From Nocardia wallacei (lineage in GTDB: Bacteria; Actinomycetota; Actinomycetes; Mycobacteriales; Mycobacteriaceae), in contig NZ_JARWOP010000246.1 of NCBI RefSeq assembly GCF_029868745.1, forward strand, positions 1 through 43,784: DNA of 43,784 bases, in the 5' to 3' direction. A program made the position numbers and the translations under genes. The notes beneath the pieces are model-generated. The model saw only the letters and a list, made by a program, of their open reading frames with translations, did not search any database and was not told the DNA's origin. Shown piece after piece: positions 15,731 through 22,435 of this stretch (within the stretch, counting starts at the first letter, position 1; every line of letters begins with the position of its first letter).

Positions 15731-18358
15731 TCAGATCAGTCCGAAGGTGCGGGCGTGGGCGATGGCGTCGGCGCGGGTGCGGACGCCGAGCTTGTGATAG
15801 ATGCCGCGCAGGTGGGTCTTCACGGTGTTGATCGACACGCCCATATCGGTGGCGAGGCTGTGGGTGGTCATGCCGGACGGGAGCTGGCGCAGGACCGCGA
15901 GTTCGGTGTCGGTCAGGTGCGGGGCCTGCGCGGCGGCGCGAGCGCGCGGGCGGTGCCGGATGGTGTCGACGAATTCGTCGAGATGGCCGAATCTGCCAAC
16001 GAATTGGTCGAGCAGGCCGAGGGTGCCGGGCACGTCGAGGAACGGGCGGATCAGCCGGTCGGTGTGGGCGAGCGCTAGGGCCCGGCGCAGCGCCTCGTAG
16101 GCGGCGGTGGGCCGGTCCAGGCGATGGTCGGCCGCGGCGCGCAGCAGCCAGGCGTGCACGGCCGAGACAGGGTGCAGTCGCTGCTCCTGTCGCAGCAGCG
16201 GTTCGATCAGCTCCACCGTGGCGGTCGAGCGGTGGTGGTAGTCGGCGAGCGCGGCCTCCACGAGAGTGGTCTCGGGCAGCCGCCCGAGCGCCGTCACCGC
16301 CCGGTCCAGCAGCTGTTGCGCGGTGTCGTGGCGGCGCAGGCGCAACAGCGCCCAGGCGACGTGGGTCAGCAGACCGCCCGTCGTGGCGGGTACCGGCGTC
16401 TCGTCCAGGAGGCGGTGCATGGTGTCGCGCAGCGTGTCGGCGGCGGCATGCCGGTCGGGGTCGGTGTCGAAGCCGAACAGGTGCGCGAGCACATCGGCGT
16501 GCCAGCCCGACGCCGGCGCGGTCGACCCGTCCAGACGTGTTGTGCGCGGCAGGATTTCGGCCGTATGCAGGTAGTGGTCGTCGGCTTGCAGATACGCCAT
16601 CAGCGCGACCATGACCCGGGCGTGGGTCAGCGACGCGGTGTCGTGCAGGCGATGGTTGTCGGCGAACGCGACGGCCCGGAAGGCGCGCTCGCGCATGAGC
16701 CCGAGCGAACCGCCGAGACCGGCCGTCATCGCGAGCCGGGTCAGCGCGTGCAGGGTGAGGCGGTGCAGACCGGCCCGCTCCGACAGGGCAAGGGCGTGCC
16801 GCAGACCCGGTTCGCCGGGTTGTCCGGCGTCGGCCGAGAACGTGTGCGCGGTGGCGACCTGCAGGGCGATATAGCAGTCGAGATCCAGGTGCCCCGTCGC
16901 GGGCGGCACGGGCGGCACCGCGCCGGTGGCGCCGGACACGACATCGTGGACGACCGCGGTGGTGAACGGGCGCAACAGATCCGGCGGCGCGAACACCGAA
17001 TTCCGATGCGGCCGTTCCGCGATCAGTTCGCGCAGCGCGGCGGCCTGGACCACATCGCCGTGTTCGATGGCGTCGGCGGCGCGCAGCAGCAGCACGAACG
17101 GGTCGTCGGCCGGTGCGTCGAGGTGGTCGAGCGCGCGGAACAGGGCGGCGCCGTTGCCGTCGAACACCAAGCGGGGTCCGTGTGCGCGGACGAACTCGGC
17201 CAGCGCCGGGCGGCCCGGTTCGGCGAGGACATGACGCAGGGCGCTCGGCAACAGGCCCGCGGTGACGAACCAGGTGGCACAGTCGCGGTGCAGCTCGGCG
17301 ATCCGGTCCGGGTCGGCGCGGCCCGCCTCGGCGAGCAGGTAGGTGCGCAGCATGGGGTGGTAGGTGTACCAGAGGTCGCCGTCGTGTGCCGTGACCTCGA
17401 GGGGAAAGTTGTTGCGCAGCAAGCGTTCCAGCGTCCGTGCCGCGGCCGGACCGGCCAGCGTGTCGGCGAGTCCGGCGCTGAACGAGTCCGGAACGGCCGT
17501 GGCGAGCAGGAAGTCACGCGCCTCGGCGGGCAGTGTGGTCAGCAGTTCCCCGACGAGGAAGTCGGCCACCGCGCGCGGGCCCTGCGCCAGCGCGGCGATC
17601 GCGGTCTCCCGGTCGCCGGTGCGCGCGGCGAGGTCGATGGCGGCGATCCGGACCAGCCCGGCCCAGCCGCAGGTGAGGTGGTGCACGCCGGATAACTCGG
17701 CCGCGGTGAGACGGCAGTCGTGCTGAGCGAGCAGGGCGGCGGTGTGCGACTCGTCGAACCGCAGATCCTGGGCCGTGACGCGAGTCAGCCGGGCGGTCAT
17801 GTCGAGCGCGTGCCAGCGAATCGGCGGGTCGTAACGGCCGAGGACGACGGTGATCAGATGACGGGGCGCGTGTTCGACGAAATACTCCAGGCCCGAGAGC
17901 GTCAGCGGGTCGGTGATCAGGTGTGCGTCGTCGATGACGAGCACCGTGCGGCCGGGGCGGTCGGCGAGCGCGGTCAGCAGGGCGGCGGCGTCGTCCACCG
18001 GCGTGTCCGGCACGGCATTGGGGCGGCTGACGACCGGCAGCCGCAGCGCGTCGGCCACGGCCGGCCACAGCCGGGCCGGATCGGCGGCGGCATCGCCCAG
18101 ACCGACCCAGCCCACGGGAGTGTTCGCGTGGCGGCGCCGGATCCAGTCGGCGACCAGGACGGTCTTGCCGCTACCGGCCGGCGCGCACACCAGCACGGTA
18201 TGCCCGTTGCCCGCGCGCACGGCCCGATCCAGCCGGGCATCGGCCTCGGCCAGGCGCAGGGGGGTGAACGGCAGATCGGGCGGTGCGCAGGACGTGTCGT
18301 GACCGGGGATGACGCGAAGGCCGCCCGATTCGTTGACGAACAGTTGTGATGAGACCAC
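15731..18358 (-). CDS. LuxR-family ATP-binding regulator (MalT/LAL type)
   Basis: An 875-residue regulator. An N-terminal STAND/AAA-type ATPase has Walker A in CAPAGSGKTVL (about 58-68) and Walker B in TVLVIDDAHLI. A long helical, TPR-like middle follows, then a C-terminal LuxR helix-turn-helix with LTDTELAVLRQLPSGMTTHS and INTVKTHLRGIYHKLGVRTR. Such proteins are ATP- and inducer-dependent activators. The GTG start was chosen because GGAGG lies four bases upstream; longer frames run into regulatory DNA. It sits between two copies of a 17-bp palindrome, so the alkylsulfatase and the small membrane proteins are candidate targets. Inducer unknown. Confidence 0.92.
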   Translation of the reverse strand: MVSSQLFVNESGGLRVIPGHDTSCAPPDLPFTPLRLAEADARLDRAVRAGNGHTVLVCAPAGSGKTVLVADWIRRRHANTPVGWVGLGDAAADPARLWPAVADALRLPVVSRPNAVPDTPVDDAAALLTALADRPGRTVLVIDDAHLITDPLTLSGLEYFVEHAPRHLITVVLGRYDPPIRWHALDMTARLTRVTAQDLRFDESHTAALLAQHDCRLTAAELSGVHHLTCGWAGLVRIAAIDLAARTGDRETAIAALAQGPRAVADFLVGELLTTLPAEARDFLLATAVPDSFSAGLADTLAGPAAARTLERLLRNNFPLEVTAHDGDLWYTYHPMLRTYLLAEAGRADPDRIAELHRDCATWFVTAGLLPSALRHVLAEPGRPALAEFVRAHGPRLVFDGNGAALFRALDHLDAPADDPFVLLLRAADAIEHGDVVQAAALRELIAERPHRNSVFAPPDLLRPFTTAVVHDVVSGATGAVPPVPPATGHLDLDCYIALQVATAHTFSADAGQPGEPGLRHALALSERAGLHRLTLHALTRLAMTAGLGGSLGLMRERAFRAVAFADNHRLHDTASLTHARVMVALMAYLQADDHYLHTAEILPRTTRLDGSTAPASGWHADVLAHLFGFDTDPDRHAAADTLRDTMHRLLDETPVPATTGGLLTHVAWALLRLRRHDTAQQLLDRAVTALGRLPETTLVEAALADYHHRSTATVELIEPLLRQEQRLHPVSAVHAWLLRAAADHRLDRPTAAYEALRRALALAHTDRLIRPFLDVPGTLGLLDQFVGRFGHLDEFVDTIRHRPRARAAAQAPHLTDTELAVLRQLPSGMTTHSLATDMGVSINTVKTHLRGIYHKLGVRTRADAIAHARTFGLI

Positions 18359-18416
18359 TACGCCTCCGTAAGCTTCTCCGGTTCCGGTCGAGCTCGTGCA
18401 GCGTGCCTGATCTGTC

Positions 18417-18434
18417 GGTATTCGACCGTATACC
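18417..18434. promoter_or_regulatory. imperfect palindrome upstream of the LAL gene
   Basis: GGTATTCGACCGTATACC has perfect 5-bp outer arms (GGTAT/ATACC) and matches its own reverse complement at 14 of 18 positions. It lies about 60-76 bp upstream of the LAL start, overlapping a GGGTAT -10-like element on the minus strand. It may be an autoregulatory site. Weak evidence. Confidence 0.3.
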
Positions 18435-18488
18435 CGCACTTCGGGGTCAGCGCCGAAACGTTTTGGTCTCGTGACCTGATCGCGGCCG

Positions 18489-18704
18489 TCAGTCCGGGAG
18501 CCGGGACATCTCGAGGAGGGTGAGGCCGAGCGCGTCGATGCGAGCCATCACGCCGCGTACCGCGGTGTTGTCGGGCACGGACCCGTAGAGCGTGGTGGTG
18601 CCGGAGGTGGAGTGATCGCTGCGGGACAGATCGGGGAAGGCCGCCTGAGCGCGTTCGGACAACTCGCCCTCGATGACGAACTGATATCGAACGGCATCCG
18701 ACAT
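18489..18704 (-). CDS. small conserved-looking protein, alpha/beta
   Basis: A 71-residue protein starting MSDAVRYQFVIEGELSE, with a compact beta-alpha-beta pattern: strand YQFVIEG, helix SERAQAAFPDL, strand TTTLYGSV, helix NTAVRGVMARIDALG and strand LTLLEMSRL. That layout resembles a small ferredoxin-like/ACT-like fold, but I cannot name a family. GAGGAGG lies nine bases before the ATG, a strong site. It is upstream of the LAL regulator on the same strand, separated by 130 bp containing palindromes. Possibly a partner or signal sensor for the regulator; this is inference from position. Confidence 0.65.
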   Translation of the reverse strand: MSDAVRYQFVIEGELSERAQAAFPDLSRSDHSTSGTTTLYGSVPDNTAVRGVMARIDALGLTLLEMSRLPD

Positions 18705-18847
18705 GGACGCTCACCTCCTCGTGGATCGTTGGGTGCCGCGGCGATGTCCCGGGCGATGTGCCCGCGTCCTCAGCGTCGCGGCGGGTACGGCCGCGAGCAT
18801 CATCCGTTCGGGGTGACTTCGGCGGGCGACCCGGGCCGCGGGTCGGC

Positions 18848-18864
18848 TCACCCTCTGCGGGTGA
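18848..18864. promoter_or_regulatory. 17-bp palindrome TCACCC-N5-GGGTGA, copy 2
   Basis: Perfect 6-bp arms around TCTGC, in the divergent region between the 71-residue protein and the DUF7144-like gene (70 bp before the latter's start). Arms, spacer end and flanks match the copy at 14692-14708. Two copies close to unrelated genes on both sides of a large regulator point to a shared operator. Confidence 0.55.
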
Positions 18865-18933
18865 AGCGTCCTCGGCTGCGGCGCGCGACAGTGCTTGCAA
18901 CAACCGCGCTCGGAACTCGGAAGGGAGACGGGA

Positions 18934-19338
18934 ATGTCAACCACCTCGCACAACCATCCCGTGCGTCAGGGGGTGGCGGCAGGCACATCGATCGGCGCCG
19001 CGACCTTGTTGATCACCGTCGGATTGCTGTCGCTGTTCCAGGGCATTTCGGCGGTCGTGGACGACGACCTGTTCGTCGTGGGCGTCGACTACGTCTACAA
19101 GTTCGACGTCACCACCTGGGGCTGGATTCACATCGCGCTGGGCATCGTGCTCGTCATCTGCGCCGTGGGCCTGATGACGGGTACGGCATGGGGACGCGGC
19201 GCGGCGATCGGCATCGCGGCGCTGTCCATCCTGGCGAATTTCCTGTGGCTGCCGTACTACCCGTGGTGGTCGGTGCTGGTCATCGCGCTCGACATCGTGG
19301 TCATCTGGGCCGTCGCGACCTGGCGCCCCGAGGGCTGA
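18934..19338 (+). CDS. four-helix membrane protein, DUF7144-like
   Basis: A 134-residue integral membrane protein with four hydrophobic helices (about 17-40, 62-80, 87-107 and 112-128). The segments SLFQGISAVVDDDLFVVG, WGWIHIALGIVLVICAVGLM and PYYPWWSVLVIALDIVVIWAV are typical of a widespread actinobacterial membrane family now called DUF7144. No function is known; members are often stress-induced. The ATG was chosen because GGGAG lies seven bases upstream. A 17-bp palindrome lies 70 bp upstream. Confidence 0.8.
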   Translation: MSTTSHNHPVRQGVAAGTSIGAATLLITVGLLSLFQGISAVVDDDLFVVGVDYVYKFDVTTWGWIHIALGIVLVICAVGLMTGTAWGRGAAIGIAALSILANFLWLPYYPWWSVLVIALDIVVIWAVATWRPEG

Positions 19339-19401
19339 TCCCGGTCCGGTCCGTCCGGCGAAAGTCTCGTATTCCGCGGGCGCCGTCGTCATGATGGGGC
19401 C

Positions 19402-19812
19402 ATGACGAGCGACGACCACGACACCGCACCGCAGCCGGACGTGCCGGGCGAGGTGCACACGCTACTGCATCGGCTGGCCGAGCGGATCGGCGAAAGCGCC
19501 TCGGCGGCAGCGGTGTTCGGCGAACCGGTGGTCGCCGAGGGGGTGACCGTGATCCCGGTCGCGCGTGCCCGCCTCGGCTTCGGCGCGGGCATCGCGGGCG
19601 AGCCGGACGTGGGCCGCGGCGGCGGTGGCGGGGGAGGAGTCGACGTGCGGCCGGTGGGATTCGTCGAAATCCGCGGCGGCAGTGCGGTGTATCGGCCGAT
19701 CCGCGATCCGTGGGTGGACATCGTGGTGCCGTTGGCGGCGCTCGTGGCCGGGCTGACGGTCCCGCGACTGCTGCGCGGCCGGATCCGATTGCCGCGCCTT
19801 CGGGAGCAGTGA
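19402..19812 (+). CDS. GerW/YtfJ-family sporulation-type protein
   Basis: A 136-residue protein of the GerW (YtfJ) family, known from spore formers but also common in non-sporulating actinobacteria. It has the characteristic middle GEPVVAEGVTVIPVARARLGFGAG, a polyglycine stretch (seven glycines near residue 80) and VGFVEIRGGSAVYRPI, followed by a C-terminal membrane helix and basic tail. There is no strong ribosome-binding site; CATGAT six bases before the ATG could be the -10 of a leaderless transcript. The role in this organism is unknown. Confidence 0.85.
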   Translation: MTSDDHDTAPQPDVPGEVHTLLHRLAERIGESASAAAVFGEPVVAEGVTVIPVARARLGFGAGIAGEPDVGRGGGGGGGVDVRPVGFVEIRGGSAVYRPIRDPWVDIVVPLAALVAGLTVPRLLRGRIRLPRLREQ

Positions 19813-19820
19813 GGACCGAA

Positions 19821-19866
19821 GCCCCGGTGCGAGCGCGGTTTTCGGGCCGCGAGCCTGCACCGGGGC
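19821..19866. terminator. bidirectional hairpin between convergent genes
   Basis: GCCCCGGTGC and GCACCGGGGC form a perfect 10-bp stem, with an inner CGCGG/CCGCG stem around TTTTCGGG. It lies exactly in the 67-bp gap between the ends of the GerW-like gene and the secreted-protein gene, so it can end transcription from both sides. There is no U-tract, as is usual in actinobacteria. Confidence 0.65.
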
Positions 19867-19879
19867 CGGTATCCGCGGG

Positions 19880-20605
19880 CTATTCGCTGCTGTCCGCGTG
19901 ATCCGTTGTCGCGGAAGACGTTTCCTGATCGTACGGCTCACTCATGGTGTGCTGGAACTTGATCGCCGAGGCGATGCCGACCGGTACGCCGAGGATGCCG
20001 CCCCCGACGATAGCGCCCAGCGCGCCCAGCATGCCCGCACCGGCCAGGCAGCCCGCGATGATGGTCAGGCCCGCCGCGTCCAGGACGGGGGCGCCGAACA
20101 CCGCGCCCGCGACGGCGCCGGTGCCGCACCCGATGGCGGCGCCGATCACCCCGCCGGTCATCGTGCCCGCCGCGACGGCCAGCGTGAATTCGTTGACGGC
20201 GGCCTGGACCGCCGCGTCGAACCGTTCGGTCTGCGGGTCCTCGCGGATGTCGCCGAGGCGCAGTTCGGGCGTGGCCGCTCGCACGGCGGCCCGCACGTCC
20301 GCCGGGGCGTGCACGGCCTCCCACGCCTGCGGCTCCTCGGCGAATGCCGCGACGCCCGCCACCACTCCGCCGGTGGCGTCCCGAACCTGGAATTGCCCGC
20401 CCTGGGTGACAAGGGTGGCCGCGCCGGTCTGAATGACGACCGACTGGTCCACGGTGCTGCTGGTGTACTGCACCCCCGGCATGATCTCGGTACTCAATGT
20501 GCGTCCGGCCTGCGCCGCCGGAGCGGCCGACACGGTTACCGAGCCGATGCCCAGGGCACCCGCGACCGTCAACGCGACAACGGCCGCACGGGTGATCTTG
20601 TTCAT
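19880..20605 (-). CDS. secreted protein with glycine-zipper segment
   Basis: A 241-residue protein with a Sec signal peptide (basic MNKITRA, then a hydrophobic core, cleavage probably after VSA or AQA near residues 26-33). The mature part has a beta-rich domain (MPGVQYTSSTVDQSVVIQTG), a helical linker and a strongly hydrophobic glycine-rich stretch (about 145-210) with repeated GxxxG spacing, ending in an acidic tail. The layout is one I associate with Nocardia exported proteins of unknown function. AGGAAG lies before the ATG. A perfect Zur/Fur-like palindrome lies 58-78 bp upstream, so metal-controlled expression is plausible. Confidence 0.75.
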   Translation of the reverse strand: MNKITRAAVVALTVAGALGIGSVTVSAAPAAQAGRTLSTEIMPGVQYTSSTVDQSVVIQTGAATLVTQGGQFQVRDATGGVVAGVAAFAEEPQAWEAVHAPADVRAAVRAATPELRLGDIREDPQTERFDAAVQAAVNEFTLAVAAGTMTGGVIGAAIGCGTGAVAGAVFGAPVLDAAGLTIIAGCLAGAGMLGALGAIVGGGILGVPVGIASAIKFQHTMSEPYDQETSSATTDHADSSE

Positions 20606-20662
20606 GTACTTCCTGTTCTCTGCAATGAAACCGCGCAGTCTCGACTACGCGGCAACGCAGTC

Positions 20663-20683
20663 TAACGGAAATGATTTCCGTTA
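20663..20683. promoter_or_regulatory. perfect 21-bp palindrome resembling a Zur/Fur box
   Basis: Arms TAACGGAAAT and ATTTCCGTTA flank a single central G. The core GGAAATGATTTCC has the centre (AAATGATTT) and 7-1-7 symmetry of actinobacterial Zur boxes such as TGAAAATGATTTTCA. On the minus strand it runs into TAGACT, a good -10 element for the secreted-protein gene, so a bound repressor would block that promoter. Whether the regulator is Zur, Fur or another member is inference. Confidence 0.6.
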
Positions 20684-20811
20684 CCTATTTACCGGCGGTG
20701 TCGTGCGCCGCAGCTCGTCCGTGGGTGTCGTCGCGCCCAGTTAAGTTTCCGGCTGTTCTTCCGCGAATATTGAGACAACCAGGGCTCTGGCTCGTTATGT
20801 TAATAGAGATT

Positions 20812-20823
20812 CTCAACGTTGAG
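20812..20823. promoter_or_regulatory. 12-bp perfect palindrome in AT-rich promoter region
   Basis: CTCAACGTTGAG lies 45 bp before the 24-codon ORF, directly after an AT-rich tract (TTATGTTAATAGAGATT) that looks like a promoter in this GC-rich genome. It could be an operator. The remainder of the 20606-20867 gap holds the Zur-like palindrome and no larger gene. Confidence 0.4.
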
Positions 20824-20867
20824 GGTTGGTCGACGGTGTTCGGCCGTAGTAGCGAGAGGGGTGAGCC

Positions 20868-20942
20868 ATGAACGTATGGGTCCTCATTCAGAACCTTCTG
20901 TACCGCCTGGACATGGGGTCCTCCGCCTTCGGCGGCTGGTAG
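20868..20942 (+). CDS. putative 24-residue peptide upstream of lcp
   Basis: A short open frame beginning MNVWVLIQNLLYRLDM and ending SSAFGGW, with GAGGGGTGAG just upstream of the ATG as a strong ribosome-binding site, an AT-rich promoter-like tract before it and a terminator-like hairpin four bases after its stop. The peptide is hydrophobic and aromatic with a glycine-serine end. It could be a translated small protein, a leader peptide that tunes lcp transcription, or a chance ORF. No family is recognised. Confidence 0.4.
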   Translation: MNVWVLIQNLLYRLDMGSSAFGGW

Positions 20943-20945
20943 CGG

Positions 20946-20965
20946 CGGCCGCTGGTCAGCGGCCG
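20946..20965 (+). terminator. hairpin after the 24-codon ORF
   Basis: CGGCCGCTG-GT-CAGCGGCCG, a perfect 9-bp stem with a minimal loop, is followed by GAAAATTCTTCGATT. It follows the small ORF stop directly and precedes the lcp promoter region, so it may terminate the small transcript or attenuate read-through into lcp. Confidence 0.5.
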
Positions 20966-20983
20966 GAAAATTCTTCGATTCCT

Positions 20984-20999
20984 TGTGATCACGGTCACT
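20984..20999 (+). promoter_or_regulatory. CRP-like box upstream of lcp
   Basis: TGTGA-TCACGG-TCACT differs from TGTGA-N6-TCACA only in the last base. It lies 77-92 bp before the lcp start, a usual activator position. Catabolite control of rubber degradation would make sense, but binding is not shown. Confidence 0.5.
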
Positions 21000-21014
21000 T
21001 TATGTTCTCATCGT

Positions 21015-21047
21015 GATACACAGATGCAATTGGTGTATCTCTGTATC
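21015..21047 (+). promoter_or_regulatory. inverted/direct repeat operator upstream of lcp
   Basis: GATACAC (21015-21021) and GTGTATC (21033-21039) are perfect inverted arms. GATACACAGAT also pairs with ATCTCTGTATC (21037-21047) at 10 of 11 positions, so there are three half-sites. The element lies 29-61 bp before the lcp start, where a TetR-type repressor would act; the TetR gene just downstream of lcp is the likely binder. Confidence 0.55.
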
Positions 21048-21075
21048 TGCGACTCAATGAAGAGGGACGATCAGC

Positions 21076-22299
21076 ATGGATGGACGCGGTCTGAACAGGC
21101 GAGATGCGTTGCGAGCGGGCGGTGGGCTGCTAGGGGCGGTCGGCGCCCTCGCGCTGGGGGCGCGAACGGTGCGCGCCGAACCCTGGACGTGGTCGCCGGA
21201 CGGGTCGGTGGTCGGTAGCGGTGGCGGGGCCGACCCGCTGACGGTGTGGGATGCGGAGGCCGATCCCGTGCTGGCCGACGTGATCGACCATGCCGATGTG
21301 ACGGAGGTGAACCGGCTGCTGGGCATGTGGACCACCAACGACCAGCCGCTGCCGGCCGGGCTGCCGACGGGGTTGCGCGACTTCATCGAAGACGCGCGCC
21401 GGCTCCCGTCGTGGGCCGACCAGGGCAAGCTGGCCGCCTCGTTCGAATTCAACAAGAAGCGCGGGCTGTATCTCGGCGTGCTCTACGCGTTCGCCAGCGG
21501 CATGATGTCCACGGTCATTCCGCACGAGGCGCGCGTGGTCTACTACTCGCGCGGCGGGTCGCACCTGAAGGAGCGCATCGCCAAGACCGCGAAGCTGGGC
21601 TACGACATCGGCACGGTCAACGCCTACGGTCCCGGCGGCCAGATGATCGTGACCTGCGTCAAGACGAGAATCATCCACGCGGCGGTGCGGCACCTGCTGC
21701 CGCAGTCACCGCACTGGCCGGACGACAACACCCCGATCAGCCAGGACGACATGATGGTCACCTGGCACAGCTTGGCCACCACGATCATGCGCACGTTCCG
21801 GGCTTGGAATGTGGCGATCCCGGCGGTCGAGTCCGAGGGCTACCTGCACAGCTGGCAACTGGCCGCGCACATGCTCGGCATCCGGGACGAATACATCCCG
21901 GCGACCTGGGACCAGGCCGACGCGCAGGCCAAACAGGTGCTCGATCCGGTCCTGGAACCGACGCCGGAGGGCATCGACCTGGCCCACAAGCTGCTGGACC
22001 TGGGCGTCAACCTGGACCTCACGCTGCTCAGCAAGCCGATTCTCGGCGCGTTCACGCGATTCGTCATGGGCGACAGGATTGCCGACTGGCTCTACATCGC
22101 CCGCGAGCCGGTGTGGGATCCGCTGCTGAAGTTCAGCTGGGGCCCGTTCCTCGCCGTGCGTGAGGGCGTGCGCGAGATCGTGCCGCCGGTGGACAACGCG
22201 TACTGGATGTTCGACGAGTTCCTGCGGCAATTCGCGTTGTGGTATCTGGCCGAGCTGCGGATGCCGATCAGTATCGAGATTCCGCGCACCAACCGATAG
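21076..22299 (+). CDS. lcp: latex-clearing protein, Tat-exported heme rubber oxygenase
   Basis: A 407-residue secreted b-type-heme dioxygenase that cleaves cis-1,4-polyisoprene outside the cell into oligo-isoprenoids with aldehyde and ketone ends. The twin-arginine signal (LNRRDALRAGG, cleavage probably near VRA) is followed by the DUF2236 fold. Residues equivalent to those known in Streptomyces sp. K30 Lcp are all in place with an offset of three: E151 (HEARVVYY), R167, K170 and T171 (ERIAKTAKLGYD), and proximal heme H201 (TRIIHAAVRH). Overall length matches the family. GAGGGA lies eight bases before the ATG. Upstream are a CRP-like box and a TetR-like operator; a hairpin follows the stop. 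Confidence 0.95.
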   Translation: MDGRGLNRRDALRAGGGLLGAVGALALGARTVRAEPWTWSPDGSVVGSGGGADPLTVWDAEADPVLADVIDHADVTEVNRLLGMWTTNDQPLPAGLPTGLRDFIEDARRLPSWADQGKLAASFEFNKKRGLYLGVLYAFASGMMSTVIPHEARVVYYSRGGSHLKERIAKTAKLGYDIGTVNAYGPGGQMIVTCVKTRIIHAAVRHLLPQSPHWPDDNTPISQDDMMVTWHSLATTIMRTFRAWNVAIPAVESEGYLHSWQLAAHMLGIRDEYIPATWDQADAQAKQVLDPVLEPTPEGIDLAHKLLDLGVNLDLTLLSKPILGAFTRFVMGDRIADWLYIAREPVWDPLLKFSWGPFLAVREGVREIVPPVDNAYWMFDEFLRQFALWYLAELRMPISIEIPRTNR

Positions 22300-22306
22300 T
22301 CCTGCT

Positions 22307-22335
22307 CAGCGGCTCGTCGCGGCGACGAGCCGCTG
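22307..22335 (+). terminator. strong hairpin after lcp
   Basis: CAGCGGCTCGTCGC and GCGACGAGCCGCTG form a perfect 14-bp inverted repeat around one base, starting seven bases after the lcp stop. There is no U-tract. A second weaker GCTGCC/GGCAGC hairpin follows. It probably ends the lcp mRNA before the regulator gene. Confidence 0.65.
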
Positions 22336-22435
22336 CCGCGGCCACCAGTGGCAGCCCGTCGCGCGAGCCGTCGTGAGAAGATCGTCACGGCATACCGCCG
22401 GGTGGGATGTCGCGAGCAGCTGGGGAAGGGAGATC

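Noticed and set aside
16124..17695. A 523-codon plus-strand frame inside the LAL regulator
   Set aside because: Shadow of a clear MalT/LAL coding frame; composition G, R, Q and V without motifs.
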